Assembly (NCBI RefSeq): GCF_003612125.1
Contig: NZ_RAWI01000003.1
Coordinates: 1 to 64,000, forward strand
DNA: 64,000 bases
Direction: 5' to 3'
DNA from: Corallococcus praedator
GTDB lineage: Bacteria > Myxococcota > Myxococcia > Myxococcales > Myxococcaceae
This document shows positions 50,634 through 59,775 of this stretch, in pieces. Below the pieces are notes generated by a model. It worked only from the letters and a program-made list of their open reading frames with translations. It was not told the DNA's origin and did no database searches. Made by a program: the position numbers and the translations under genes. The stretch's first letter is position 1; each line of letters starts with the position of its first letter.

Positions 50634-51802
50634 CGGTGCGCTCGCTGTCGAGATGGCTGGGCAGCCAGAATCCTCCGAACCTCTTCGGCGGCTGCCGCGC
50701 CGCCTGGAGGACCGAGTCTCCGCAGGAAGACCTCCTGAGCCGTTACCTGTCGCACAAGCTCCGAGGGGCTTCGGTTGAGTTGCGCCACCACCCGCTCGCG
50801 CACCAAGGCCCGAGCCTTGACGTCGGCATCGAAGCGAGCCACCAACTCCAGCAGCCGGGCCGTTCCCTCCGCCTCCGGAACCAATGGATCAACAGGATGA
50901 TCCGGGTACAGCTCCGTGAGGTTCAGGCCTTGAGGTGCCAGTCCGTGCTCCTGGTAGACGGCGAGCTGACAGACCTGCGTGAGATTCTGGGGAGGGAGAA
51001 AACTGGTGGGGATGCCCAGCGCGAAACCCTCGAAGGGCGCATTCAGTCCCGGCGAGGTCAGGAACTGACTGGAGGAGGCCAGCATGGCCAGATACTGCTC
51101 CTGGGCCAAGGTCTCCACCCGCAGGCCGCCATCGGCACCTTCTTCCCGGATGCGTGCGACAGCCTTTGCTCCAGTTGCGACAGTCACTGCCTCGAAGCCC
51201 AGTCCTGCGAGAGGCAGTACCTCCCGCAGCAAGCGCGTCATGGTGGACGGATAGCAGGTGTTCTTCCCAGGGATGATGTCCGGGGAGTAAGCGCCGCCGT
51301 AATTCACCAGGAGGTGGGGCGTGGCGCGCCGATGCTGTCGGAGTAGGGAGCTGGCGATGAGCGGCCCCACAATCTTCGGCGCAATCATTCCCCGGCCATA
51401 CCGTTCGAGGGCCTCATCCACCCCCGGAAAGTTCTCGATGATGTAGCCACTGGCCTGACGCATGGCGGGAGTCATCCGTCGCTTCATCCAGAACAGGATG
51501 TCGACGAAAACCAGGGGTAGCTTCAGCTCCTGTACGAGACCGATATTGGTGTTGTTGGAGACGGCGAGATACAGGTCGGCGGCTGCTAGGACGGAAGCAT
51601 GCTGGCGCACTGATGCGGGATCCTTCACATCACAAGGAAGAACCCGGTCGAACGTCGCAGGATCGCATTGCTCCCGCACCGGCCCGGTGGCCAGCACCGT
51701 GAACGAGGCCTCCGGCAGATGACGCGCCAGCGCCCGAAGCGCGGAGATGGCTCCGTAACAGAACGGGTTGGGGTCACAGATGATCTGGAGCGATCGGCCC
51801 AT
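50630..51802 (-). CDS. GT-B-like protein (possible glycosyltransferase)
   Basis: 390 residues from the ATG at 51802; frames further upstream lack support and run into the tRNA region. The C-terminal segment TSPGLNAPFEGFALGIPTSFLPPQNLTQ, shown here in pieces (SPGLNAP, FEGFALG, FLPPQN), resembles the donor-binding end of MurG-like or nucleoside glucuronosyl-type GT-B enzymes. The N-terminus begins LQIICDPNPFCYGAISAL. No close family can be named with confidence. It is first gene of the minus-strand operon with the GT2 and P-loop genes. Confidence 0.55.
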   Translation of the reverse strand: MGRSLQIICDPNPFCYGAISALRALARHLPEASFTVLATGPVREQCDPATFDRVLPCDVKDPASVRQHASVLAAADLYLAVSNNTNIGLVQELKLPLVFVDILFWMKRRMTPAMRQASGYIIENFPGVDEALERYGRGMIAPKIVGPLIASSLLRQHRRATPHLLVNYGGAYSPDIIPGKNTCYPSTMTRLLREVLPLAGLGFEAVTVATGAKAVARIREEGADGGLRVETLAQEQYLAMLASSSQFLTSPGLNAPFEGFALGIPTSFLPPQNLTQVCQLAVYQEHGLAPQGLNLTELYPDHPVDPLVPEAEGTARLLELVARFDADVKARALVRERVVAQLNRSPSELVRQVTAQEVFLRRLGPPGGAAAAEEVRRILAAQPSRQRAHR

Positions 51803-51908
51803 GGGACGACTGACTCTAATGGCGTCGCCCCTCTCACCGCGCTGCCTCCTGGCTGCGTTGATGGTCAGTGAGCGAAGGGCCGCATCACCAGAGCCCACCC
51901 ACCGAAAC

Positions 51909-51942
51909 GAAAAAAGCCCCCGAATCTTTCGATTCGGGGGCT
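51909..51942 (-). terminator. Terminator of tRNA-Leu
   Basis: A perfect 12-bp stem (51915-51926 with 51931-51942) and 4-nt loop is followed on the minus strand by a T6 run (plus-strand A-run at 51909-51914). It lies just after the tRNA 3' end. Confidence 0.85.
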
Positions 51943-51953
51943 CTTCTTCGGAG

Positions 51954-52035
51954 TGCCCAGGGCGGGACTCGAACCCGCACGCCTCACGGCGCCACCACCT
52001 CAAGATGGTGTGTCTACCAATTCCACCACCTGGGC
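51954..52035 (-). tRNA. tRNA-Leu (anticodon GAG)
   Basis: Read on the minus strand: 7-bp acceptor stem GCCCAGG/CCTGGGC, D-arm with AATTGGTAGACA, anticodon stem CCATC/GGTGG around loop TTGAGGT (anticodon GAG), a long class-II variable arm, T-arm with GTTCGAGTC. The discriminator base is A. No encoded CCA. Confidence 0.92.
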
Positions 52036-52049
52036 CTGCTCGCGGGGCT

Positions 52050-52078
52050 CATCTACCGAACCCCGCTGACTCGCGCAA
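52050..52078 (-). promoter_or_regulatory. Candidate tRNA-Leu promoter
   Basis: On the minus strand TTGCGC (52073-52078), 17-bp spacer, TAGATG (52050-52055), placing initiation about 8 nt before the tRNA 5' end. Both hexamers match weakly; spacing and position support it. Confidence 0.35.
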
Positions 52079-52119
52079 CGACAAAATCACCGACGCGCGA
52101 GCTTGAAACGAACTGACGA

Positions 52120-52551
52120 CTACGGCGCGGGCGTCGTCGGCGCGGGAGCCGGCTGGCCCTCGGCCGGCGGGGTCGCCGTGCGCTCCTGCTCGACACTGCC
52201 CGGAACCGCAGGCGCTGGCGTCGTCGCCGGTGCCGCACCCGTACCAGGGGCCGCACCCGGCGTCGCCGGTGCCGTGGCCGCCGGAGGAGGCGATGCGACC
52301 GAGCCCCCCGCCGCCACGGAACCGCGCAGGCCCACGAACGACAGGCCCAGCGACGTCAGGAAGAACAAGCCGGCGCAGATGCCCGTCAGCTTGCTCAGGA
52401 AGGTCACCGCTCCGCGCCCACCAAAGGCGCTCGTCGCGGCGCCGCCACCCAGGGCGGAACCCATGCCGGCGTCCTTCCCCGGCTGTAGCAAGATGACGAA
52501 GATCATGAACACGCAGAGCAGGACGTGCACGATCGTAAAGAAGGTCAGCAT
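52120..52551 (-). CDS. secG: Preprotein translocase subunit SecG
   Basis: 143 residues. Two membrane helices (FFTIVHVLLCVFMIFVILLQPG and FLSKLTGICAGLFFLTSLGL) joined by the GMGSALGGG-type loop of SecG. The Pro/Ala/Thr-rich tail of about 65 residues is long, as in other myxobacteria. SecG enhances SecYE-dependent export. It is the last gene of a gap-pgk-tpiA-secG run, an order known in several bacteria. Confidence 0.93.
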   Translation of the reverse strand: MLTFFTIVHVLLCVFMIFVILLQPGKDAGMGSALGGGAATSAFGGRGAVTFLSKLTGICAGLFFLTSLGLSFVGLRGSVAAGGSVASPPPAATAPATPGAAPGTGAAPATTPAPAVPGSVEQERTATPPAEGQPAPAPTTPAP

Positions 52552-52636
52552 GGGGCTTCCAGACGCTCCGTGGAAAGAGGGCGCACCCTACACAAAGTGG
52601 TCAACGGGTGACAACTTCCAACTGGGATAACTTCCT

Positions 52637-53407
52637 CTAGCCCGCTGCCTTCACGATGGCCACGAAGTCGGCCGCCTTGAGGCTCGCTCCCCCGACCAGC
52701 GCCCCGTCCACGTCCGGCTGTCCCAGCAATTCCGCCGCGTTGTCCGGCTTCACGCTGCCGCCGTACTGGATGCGCACCCGCCCCGCCGTCCCCTCGTCGT
52801 ACAGCCGGCCCAGCAGGCCCCGGATCGCCGCGTGGACCTCCTGCGCCTGCGCCGTCGTCGCCGTCCGGCCCGTCCCGATGGCCCACACCGGCTCGTACGC
52901 CATCACGAACGTCGCCACGTCCGCCGCCGTGAAGCCCTCCAGCGCCCCGCGCACCTGACGCTCCACCACTTCCAGCGTCTGGTTCGCCTCGCGCTCGGCC
53001 AGCGTCTCGCCCACGCAGACGATGGGCGTCATGCCCGCGGCCTTCACGGCCTTCGCCCGCTTGTTCACCGTGGCGTCCGTCTCACCGAAGAACTGCCGGC
53101 GCTCCGAGTGCCCCACGATGACGTAGGCACACCCCAGCTCCGCCACCATCCCCGCGGAGATCTCCCCGGTGAAGGCGCCGGACGCCTCCCAGTGGCAGTT
53201 CTGCGCCGCCAACTGGATGGGCGCGCCCTCCAGCGCGATGTGCACGGGCTGCAACGCCACGAACGGAGGCGCGATCACCACCTCCACCGTGTCACCCAGC
53301 GCCGCCACCGCGCCGCGAAGCTCCCGCACCAACGCGAGCGCCTCCGGCACCGCCTTGTTCATCTTCCAGTTGCCAGCGACGATCTTCCGACGAGCGTGGG
53401 CCGTCAT
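52637..53407 (-). CDS. tpiA: Triosephosphate isomerase
   Basis: 256 residues from the ATG at 53407; further frame upstream overlaps pgk and is spurious. All landmarks are present: GNWKMNK, active His in IVGHSERR, active Glu in [11 protein letters not shown] and the phosphate-gripping YGGSVKPDN and GALVGGASL. It interconverts dihydroxyacetone phosphate and glyceraldehyde 3-phosphate in glycolysis. It lies 50 bp after pgk and is probably co-transcribed with it. Confidence 0.97.
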   Translation of the reverse strand: MTAHARRKIVAGNWKMNKAVPEALALVRELRGAVAALGDTVEVVIAPPFVALQPVHIALEGAPIQLAAQNCHWEASGAFTGEISAGMVAELGCAYVIVGHSERRQFFGETDATVNKRAKAVKAAGMTPIVCVGETLAEREANQTLEVVERQVRGALEGFTAADVATFVMAYEPVWAIGTGRTATTAQAQEVHAAIRGLLGRLYDEGTAGRVRIQYGGSVKPDNAAELLGQPDVDGALVGGASLKAADFVAIVKAAG

Positions 53408-53457
53408 GGTGTCTCCCCCGGTAGCGAGCGTTTGAGGAACTGCGGGTGCGTTGCCGC

Positions 53458-54651
53458 CTACTTCGTCTCCAGCGCCTTGATGCCCGGCAGCTCCTTGCCC
53501 TCCAGGAACTCCAGCGACGCCCCGCCGCCCGTGGACACGTGGCTCATCTTGTCCGCGTAGCCCATCTGCTCCACCGCCGCCGCGCTGTCGCCACCGCCGA
53601 TGACCGTCGTGGCCTGCGTGTTGATGGACATGGCCACCGCCACCGACTTCGTGCCTTCCGCGAACTTCGCCACCTCGAAGACGCCCATGGGCCCGTTCCA
53701 CACCACCGTCTTCGCGTCGCGGATGCGCTGCGTGAACATCGCGCGCGTCTTGGGCCCGATGTCCAGACCCATCATGTCCGCCGGGATGACCTGGTCGGGC
53801 GTCTCCTTGGCCACGCTGTCCGCCGTGGGCCCCGTGCCGACGATGTGGTCGATGGGCAGCACCAGCGGCGTCTTCAGCCGCTTCGCCGTGTCCAAGAGCT
53901 TCGCCGCCAGCGCCAGCTTGTCGCCCTCCTCCACCCGGCTCTTGCCCACTTCGATGCCCTGCGCCTTGAGGAAGGTGTACGCCATCGCGCCGCCCACGAG
54001 CAGCGCGTCCACCTTGGGCAGCAGGCTCTCGATGACCTTGATCTTGTCGCTCACCTTGGAGCCGCCCAGGATGGCCACGAAGGGCTTCGCCGGGTTCTTG
54101 AGCACCTTGTCGCCCAGGTACTCGATCTCCTTGCGCATCAGGAAGCCGGCCGCCTTCTCCTTCACGAACGGCACCATGCCCGCCGTGGACGCGTGCGCGC
54201 GGTGCGCCGTGCCGAACGCGTCGTTGACGTAGACGTCCGCCAGCGCCGCCAGCTCGCGCGAGAAGGCCTCGTCGTTGGCTTCCTCCTCCTTGTGGAAGCG
54301 CAGGTTCTCCAGGAGGACCACCTGCCCTTCCTTCAGCTCCTTCACCTGCTTCTTCACGCCGTCGCCCACGCTGTCATCCGTGAGGATGACCTCGTGCTTG
54401 CCGCCCAGCAGCTCCACGAGCTTCGCGGCCACCGGCTCCAGCGACAGCTTGGGGTCCGGGCCCTTGGGCCGACCGAGGTGGGACGCCAGGATGACCTTGC
54501 CGCCCATCTCCAGCGCGCGCTTGATGGTGGGAAGCGCCTCGCGGATGCGGGTGTCGTCGGTGATGCGGCGGCCCTCCATGGGGACGTTGAAGTCCACGCG
54601 GATGAAGACGCGCTTGCCGGTCAACTGCAGGTCATCGATGTAGCGGATCAT
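53458..54651 (-). CDS. pgk: Phosphoglycerate kinase
   Basis: 397 residues. Characteristic start ([20 protein letters not shown]), the SHLGRPKG segment, [12 protein letters not shown] and the C-terminal [11 protein letters not shown] and [14 protein letters not shown]. It makes ATP from 1,3-bisphosphoglycerate. Second gene of the glycolytic operon; 67 bp after gap. Confidence 0.97.
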   Translation of the reverse strand: MIRYIDDLQLTGKRVFIRVDFNVPMEGRRITDDTRIREALPTIKRALEMGGKVILASHLGRPKGPDPKLSLEPVAAKLVELLGGKHEVILTDDSVGDGVKKQVKELKEGQVVLLENLRFHKEEEANDEAFSRELAALADVYVNDAFGTAHRAHASTAGMVPFVKEKAAGFLMRKEIEYLGDKVLKNPAKPFVAILGGSKVSDKIKVIESLLPKVDALLVGGAMAYTFLKAQGIEVGKSRVEEGDKLALAAKLLDTAKRLKTPLVLPIDHIVGTGPTADSVAKETPDQVIPADMMGLDIGPKTRAMFTQRIRDAKTVVWNGPMGVFEVAKFAEGTKSVAVAMSINTQATTVIGGGDSAAAVEQMGYADKMSHVSTGGGASLEFLEGKELPGIKALETK

Positions 54652-54718
54652 CTTTTGGTGCCCCTTGCCCTGTCTCGGTCAGCCCAACGGTGCCGGAATG
54701 CGAAGCCGTGCCTGACGA

Positions 54719-55729
54719 CTACAGGCCCTTGGACACGAGGAACTTCGCCGTGTCGACCATGCGGTTGGAGAAGCCCCACTCGTTGTCGTACCAGGCCATG
54801 ACCTTGAGCATGGTGTCGCCCATCACGAAGCAGTTCGTGGCGTCGAAGATGGCCGAGTGCGGGTTGCCGTTGTAGTCCACCGACACCGTCTGCGCGTCGC
54901 TGAACTCCAGCACGCCCTTGAGCTGCGTGGCCGCCGCCTTGCGGAACGCCTCGATGACCGCTTCCGCGGTGACCTTCTTGGTGGTGTTCACCGTCAGGTC
55001 CACCAGCGACACGTTCGGGGTGGGCACGCGCACGGAGATGCCGTGCATCTTGCCCTTGAGCTCCGGGATGACCTCACCGATGGCCTTCGCGGCGCCGGTG
55101 CTGGTGGGGATCATGGAGAGCGCGGCGGCGCGGGCGCGGCGCATGTCCTCGTGGGTGAGGTCCAAGATGCGCTGGTCGTTGGTGTAGCTGTGCACCGTCG
55201 TCATCAGGCCGTGCTCGATGCCGAAGTTGTCCACCAGCACCTTGGCGATGGGCGCCAGGCAGTTGGTGGTGCACGAGGCGTTGGACACGATGTGGTGCTT
55301 CTTCGCGTCGTACTGATCGTGGTTGATGCCGTACGCGATGGTCAGGTCCGGGCCCTTGGCCGGCGCGGAGATGATGACCTTCTTCGCGCCCGCCTTGAGG
55401 TGCTTCTCCGCGCCCTCGCGGCCGGTGAAGCGGCCCGTGCACTCCAGGACCACGTCCACGTCCATCGACTTCCAGGGCAGCGCCGTGGGGTCCTTCTCCG
55501 CGGTGACGGCGATCTCCCGCCCGTCCACCACGATGCCCTTGTCCGTCGCCTTCACCTCGCCCGGCCACGTGCGGTGCACGGAGTCGTACTTGAACAGGTG
55601 GGCCAGCGCCGACGGCTTGTCGAGGTCGTTGATGGCGACGATCTCGAGGTCTTCCTTGCGGCTGAGCGCGGCGCGAAGGATGCAGCGACCGATACGTCCG
55701 AAGCCGTTGATGGCGATCTTGGTGGCCAT
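54719..55729 (-). CDS. gap: Glyceraldehyde-3-phosphate dehydrogenase, type I
   Basis: 336 residues from the ATG at 55729; upstream extension is not supported. NAD site INGFGRIGRCILRA, catalytic Cys in SNASCTTNCLAP, HSYTNDQRILDLTHED, TSTGAAKAIGEV and WYDNEWGFS. It converts glyceraldehyde 3-phosphate to 1,3-bisphosphoglycerate. First gene of the gap-pgk-tpiA-secG run; its promoter likely overlaps the end of the upstream amidase gene. Confidence 0.97.
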   Translation of the reverse strand: MATKIAINGFGRIGRCILRAALSRKEDLEIVAINDLDKPSALAHLFKYDSVHRTWPGEVKATDKGIVVDGREIAVTAEKDPTALPWKSMDVDVVLECTGRFTGREGAEKHLKAGAKKVIISAPAKGPDLTIAYGINHDQYDAKKHHIVSNASCTTNCLAPIAKVLVDNFGIEHGLMTTVHSYTNDQRILDLTHEDMRRARAAALSMIPTSTGAAKAIGEVIPELKGKMHGISVRVPTPNVSLVDLTVNTTKKVTAEAVIEAFRKAAATQLKGVLEFSDAQTVSVDYNGNPHSAIFDATNCFVMGDTMLKVMAWYDNEWGFSNRMVDTAKFLVSKGL

Positions 55730-55804
55730 GGTGTCCGTTCTCCTGGTCAGCAGGAGTGGGCCCTCACGGCCCACCCGTCATGAGTCTCGTAAAGAAGGCG
55801 GGCG

Positions 55805-55833
55805 ACCGTAGGCAGGCGCCCCCGCCGAGTCAA
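55805..55833 (-). promoter_or_regulatory. Candidate promoter of the gap operon
   Basis: On the minus strand TTGACT (55828-55833), 17-bp spacer, TACGGT (55805-55810), about 76 bp before the gap ATG. The -35 overlaps the amidase stop codon. Confidence 0.5.
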
Positions 55834-58709
55834 CGCTTCGCGTGGGCCTTCGCGCGCGCACGCCGGAGCTGAACAATCACCCCGACCAACAGCCAGAGCC
55901 CGGAGGCCGTTCCCGCCTCCGCCGCCCCGCATCCACAGCCGGTGTCCGCCTTGCCGAAATATTCGTTTGGCAGCAACGGAACGACCGTCGGTTCGGGAGG
56001 GGGCGGCTCCACCGGCGGATCCACGGGAGGATGGGGATTGCGCTCCTGGACCGCCACGCAGGACGTCAGCGGCCGGGGACTCACCGCCGGCGTCACCTCC
56101 GCGTCCGGCAGGGGGGGCGCCGGGGCGAGCCCCGTCGTCGCCAGGAACGCGCCCACCAGCCGCGACCGCTCCCGGTTCGACGCGAGGCCCTCGAAGGGGA
56201 AGCCCAGCACCAGCACCTGTCCCGCCGGCGCCGTGCCGGACACCAGCCCCGCGCCCAGCGCCGTCCCGGCGTAGCGCAGCACGTCCCTGCCCCCGCCCGT
56301 CGGCGCCAGCACGTCGGTGACGCCCACCGGATAGGCCCCGAGCGTCCCGTCGTCCAGCGGCGTGGCGGTCAGGTCCGAGAGGAAGCCGCCCACCGAGCCC
56401 TCCAGCCGAAGCACCGGCGCCCCCGTGCCGATGGAGGCCCTCAGGATGTCTGAAAGGAAGAGCTGATCCTCCGCGCTGCCCGCCGCGAGCGCGGACACGG
56501 TGCGGCCACCCGACAGCATCAAGTGTCCGCCCCCGGTGACGAACGCGCGCAGGGCGTCCTGTTCGGTGCGCGTCAGCCCCGCGCCCTCCACGCCGCCGCG
56601 CCCGGTGGACCAGTCCACCAGTTGGTAGCCCGAAGGGGACACGAGCCCTGTCGCCACCGCGTTGCCCGTCGCGCTGTCGAAGGCCACCGCCGCCTGGGCG
56701 AACGCCGCGCCGTGCTGGCGCAGGTAGCTGCCGTCGTTCATCGCCTCCAGGTAGACGCGCAGCGGGGCGGACAAATCATACGGCGTCAGCGTCTCACCGC
56801 AGGCCACCGTCGCGTCCAGCCGCTCGTACGCGTTGACGAGCAGCGCGCGCGGGGCATCCCCCACGCGCACGCCCACCGTGGCGGACGGGAACGATTCGCC
56901 GCCCGCGTTCACCGCGGCGACGCGGAAGTAGCGCAGCGTGCCGGCGGCCAGCGTGACGGTGGCCTCGGTGTTCGTCACCGCCGTGCCCTCGTCCCATGCC
57001 CGGCCATCCGCGCTCTGGTAGAGGCGGTAGCCCGTCGGCGCATCCGTGCCCTGCTCCGAGGCGACCTGCGGCGGCGCGGTCCACTTCACCTCCACCGCGC
57101 CCGGCGTCGCGTTGCGCGCGGCCACCGCGCCCGGGGCCTCCGGCGGCAGGTGCACCGCCACGCTGTCACGGGCCGCGAAGTACTTGATGAGGCCCTGCAC
57201 GATGGCGCGCGCGGCCACGTGGCGGATGCGGGCCTCCTTGAGCTTCGCCGCGTCCGCCGTGTTGTCGTGGTACGCCATCTCCAGCAGCACGCTGGGCATC
57301 TCCGGGTTGTGCGTGGGGTTCACCTCGCCCAGGTTCGCCGAGCGCAGGGTGCGCACCCGCCAGGCCGGATCCACCTCGCGCTTCAGGTCCGTCTCAATCT
57401 GCGCTAGCAGCGCCCTGGCCATCACGTCGCTGTCCTTCACGCCCGTGAAGTTGAGGGTGCCGTCCACCGGGTTCGGCCCGTAGACGTACGCCTCCGTGCC
57501 CACCACGTTGCCGGTGGTGGACGCGTTGGTGTGCCACGCCACGTAGACGGCGTCCTCGCCCTCCTCGTGCAGCCACGCGGCGAAGCGCGGCCGGGCCGTC
57601 ACGTCCGCGTTGCGCTCGTTGGACAGCGCATTGGCCCCCGTCGGTGCGTACACGGTGAAGGGCGCCCCGCTGTACTGCACGTGGTAGCGCGCGCTCTCCT
57701 CGAAGCGCGGACGCGGAAGCGGTCCCTGCGCCGCGTCTCCCATGAGCCCCCGGCCGCCGCCCAGCCGCACCGCGTCCACCGACAGCGTCGCGCCCGTGCC
57801 CGCCGCCGAGTCGTTCCGCAGCTCCACCGCGCCCGAGTCCGGGTGTTGCCCCGCCTTGAAGTAGAAGCGGCCCAGCAGCACCCATGTCCCGCCGTGGCGG
57901 CGCTGGTTCACGCGGAAGTGACTCTCCCCGCCCGCGTGCTTCACGACGTAGTGCGCATCCTGCGCGCGCGTAGGGTCCGCGCCGTAGGAGACATAGACGT
58001 TGTAGGCCGCGTCCGCCGGCACGTCCGGCGTCCACGTCGCGCTCGCGGTGACGGTGGCCGCCGTGTCCAGCGTGCGCGTGGTGCCCAGCGTGAAAGGCTC
58101 CACGTTGTTGGCCATGGGCACGGGCGGAGCGCCCCAGCCCTTCTGTTCGGAGGCATGGAAGCGCCCAGCGTCACCAGCCTCCGCGTAGCCCGCCTGACCG
58201 TCATCCACGATGGCGAGCAGCGGGTTCAGGTCCGTCTCCCGCACCGGCACCACCGTGGCGCCCGCGCCCACCAGCAGGGGCAGCAGCTCCTGGGACACCA
58301 CCTCCGCGGAGATGAAGTCCTCCACCACGCCCCAGGTGTTGCCCCGCTGCGTCGCCCAGCGCTTCAGCCCGTTGTCCCGGTAGAAGCCGTGTCCCGGGCT
58401 CAGGTAGATGACCTTGCCGGACAGCGCGCCCTCGCCCAGGCGCGTCTGCGGCACGCCGGCCGTCTTCACGTTGGCTTTGGCGCCCCGCGCTTCACGCCGC
58501 ACCACCGGTGGTTCCTGGGAGGACAGCCGGTGCTGCTCGTGCGCCCGGGGCTCCGGTGCTGGCAGATAGTGAACACCCGGCGGCTCCAGGCCCAGATCAT
58601 CCCCCTCGAAGCTCGGGGGGGCGGCGGCCTGCGCTCGCGCGACGGCACCGGTGCACAGCAGGGCCAGCGCCACCGAGCGCGACCAGGACGGAAAGGACGT
58701 TCGCATCAC
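55830..58709 (-). CDS. N-acetylmuramoyl-L-alanine amidase with golvesin-like, FnIII and MYXO-CTERM parts
   Basis: 959 residues. Signal peptide ending ARAQAAA (about residue 30). Amidase_3 zinc site: His107 in YLSPGHGFY, a Glu in VVEDFISAEV and a His in VAWHTNAS; the catalytic Glu is in LLEMAYHDN. Between the first and second zinc motifs a domain of about 130 residues resembling golvesin-type CBM is inserted (ATWTPDVPADAAYNVYVSY, GGTWVLLGRFYFKAG). An FnIII domain and a DUF-like region follow. The end carries a MYXO-CTERM sorting tail: Cys pair TGCGCG, a hydrophobic helix (ASGLWLLVGVIVQL), then a basic RRARAKAHAKR end, so it should be processed by a myxosortase and surface-anchored. It would cleave peptidoglycan cross-link stems. 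Confidence 0.9.
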   Translation of the reverse strand: MMRTSFPSWSRSVALALLCTGAVARAQAAAPPSFEGDDLGLEPPGVHYLPAPEPRAHEQHRLSSQEPPVVRREARGAKANVKTAGVPQTRLGEGALSGKVIYLSPGHGFYRDNGLKRWATQRGNTWGVVEDFISAEVVSQELLPLLVGAGATVVPVRETDLNPLLAIVDDGQAGYAEAGDAGRFHASEQKGWGAPPVPMANNVEPFTLGTTRTLDTAATVTASATWTPDVPADAAYNVYVSYGADPTRAQDAHYVVKHAGGESHFRVNQRRHGGTWVLLGRFYFKAGQHPDSGAVELRNDSAAGTGATLSVDAVRLGGGRGLMGDAAQGPLPRPRFEESARYHVQYSGAPFTVYAPTGANALSNERNADVTARPRFAAWLHEEGEDAVYVAWHTNASTTGNVVGTEAYVYGPNPVDGTLNFTGVKDSDVMARALLAQIETDLKREVDPAWRVRTLRSANLGEVNPTHNPEMPSVLLEMAYHDNTADAAKLKEARIRHVAARAIVQGLIKYFAARDSVAVHLPPEAPGAVAARNATPGAVEVKWTAPPQVASEQGTDAPTGYRLYQSADGRAWDEGTAVTNTEATVTLAAGTLRYFRVAAVNAGGESFPSATVGVRVGDAPRALLVNAYERLDATVACGETLTPYDLSAPLRVYLEAMNDGSYLRQHGAAFAQAAVAFDSATGNAVATGLVSPSGYQLVDWSTGRGGVEGAGLTRTEQDALRAFVTGGGHLMLSGGRTVSALAAGSAEDQLFLSDILRASIGTGAPVLRLEGSVGGFLSDLTATPLDDGTLGAYPVGVTDVLAPTGGGRDVLRYAGTALGAGLVSGTAPAGQVLVLGFPFEGLASNRERSRLVGAFLATTGLAPAPPLPDAEVTPAVSPRPLTSCVAVQERNPHPPVDPPVEPPPPEPTVVPLLPNEYFGKADTGCGCGAAEAGTASGLWLLVGVIVQLRRARAKAHAKR

Positions 58710-58786
58710 GCGGCCGACCTTACCCGTTCACTCAGGAGCGGCAATCGGACCCGTGGGTGCTAGCCTGCCGCACCCTTCACCCTCCG

Positions 58787-59431
58787 ATGACCGTTCCTGC
58801 ACCACACCGTCCCCAGTTTCCCTCCCGCCGCAGCAACGGACTGTTCGCCTCGTTCGGACATGCGTGGGCGGGCCTCATCCACACCGTCGCCTGGCAGCGC
58901 AACATGCGCATCCACCTCATCTCCGGCGTGCTGGTGGGGCTGGTGGGCAGCGGCATCCCCCTGGGGCTCGCGGAGAAGGTGACGCTCATCTTCTGCGTGC
59001 TGCTCATCTTCTTCGCGGAGATCCTCAACAGCGCGCTGGAGCAGCTGGTCGACCTGGCCGTGCAGCAGTTCGACGAGAAGGCCCGGCTCACCAAGGACGC
59101 GGCCGCCGCGGGCGTGCTCGTGCTCGCCGGGGGCACCGTCGTCATCTTCGCCGCCATCCTCATCAACTACTGGGAGACGGTGCGCACCAACACCGACGCC
59201 ATCTTCCGGCAGGTCGCGCTGGGGCTGCCCCTGGCCGGATGCGCCACGGTGCTCGTGTTGCCCCAGCCTCGGCCCGTGGCCGTCGATGTGCTCGCGTTCC
59301 TCACCGGCTGCGGCCTGCTCGCGCTGACGGCGCCCACCTCCGCCAGCCTCGTCTTCACCGCGCTCACCGCCGCGCTGCTCTTCATCGCCGGAGCGGCGGC
59401 CCGCGAGCGCAGGCGCCATCCCCAGCCCTGA
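58787..59431 (+). CDS. Diacylglycerol kinase / undecaprenol kinase family
   Basis: 214 residues from the ATG at 58787. DgkA core: GLIHTVAWQRNMRIHL, IFFAEILNSALEQLVDL with the catalytic Glu, LTKDAAAAGVLVLAG, with three membrane helices. The C-terminal about 80 residues hold two or three further helices (LPLAGCATVLVL, LTGCGLLAL), longer than E. coli DgkA and like the phosphatase-fused or extended types, but without a phosphatase motif. It phosphorylates lipid alcohols at the membrane. It is divergent from the amidase gene, 77 bp gap. Confidence 0.85.
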   Translation: MTVPAPHRPQFPSRRSNGLFASFGHAWAGLIHTVAWQRNMRIHLISGVLVGLVGSGIPLGLAEKVTLIFCVLLIFFAEILNSALEQLVDLAVQQFDEKARLTKDAAAAGVLVLAGGTVVIFAAILINYWETVRTNTDAIFRQVALGLPLAGCATVLVLPQPRPVAVDVLAFLTGCGLLALTAPTSASLVFTALTAALLFIAGAAARERRRHPQP

Positions 59432-59463
59432 GACACAGCGCGTCAAATCCTGAAGCGTGGAGA

Positions 59464-59487
59464 CAAAAAAACCGGCGGTCGCCGGTT
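59464..59487 (-). terminator. Terminator downstream of the small protein gene
   Basis: A perfect 8-bp stem (AACCGGCG at 59470-59477 with CGCCGGTT at 59480-59487) is followed on the minus strand by T's (A-run at 59464-59471). It would stop transcription of the 59572-59775 gene. Confidence 0.75.
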
Positions 59488-59571
59488 CGCTCCCACCACC
59501 TTGCGGGCGGGGACCCCGGAACCGGTCCGGAGCCCGCTCACCCGCGAGGGTCTGTCGTGCATCCTAACGGG

Positions 59572-59775
59572 CTACGCGCGCTGCTGCCACTCCGGCACGG
59601 CCTCGGGTGTCGGCTGGGTGGCACCTGCCTTGTCGCCCTCCCGCAGGTCGGTGGTGACCAGCTCCAGCAGCTCCGTCGCGATGCCGATGACCTGGTGCGG
59701 CGTGTAGCCGGCTGCGCGCAGCTGATTGAAGAAGGTGCGCGCCAGGATACGGGTGCCCTTTTGGTCGGTGCTCAC
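59572..59775 (-). CDS. Small protein (67 residues), unknown function
   Basis: 67 residues, GTG start with GGAGG at 5-11 nt upstream. Mostly helical: two helices TRILARTFFNQLRAAGY and HQVIGIATELLELVTTDL, then a Pro/Glu-rich tail. No transmembrane segment, Cys or motif. It has its own ribosome site and terminator, so it is probably real. Function unknown. Confidence 0.6.
   Translation of the reverse strand: MSTDQKGTRILARTFFNQLRAAGYTPHQVIGIATELLELVTTDLREGDKAGATQPTPEAVPEWQQRA

Noticed and set aside
51909-52035. tRNA-Leu as an attachment site of a mobile element carrying the 43-52 kb block
   Set aside because: No duplicate of the tRNA 3' end, integrase gene or flanking direct repeat was seen, so integration here stays a possibility only.
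52120-55729. gap-pgk-tpiA-secG order as a novelty
   Set aside because: This arrangement is known in several bacteria and all four proteins carry normal catalytic motifs.
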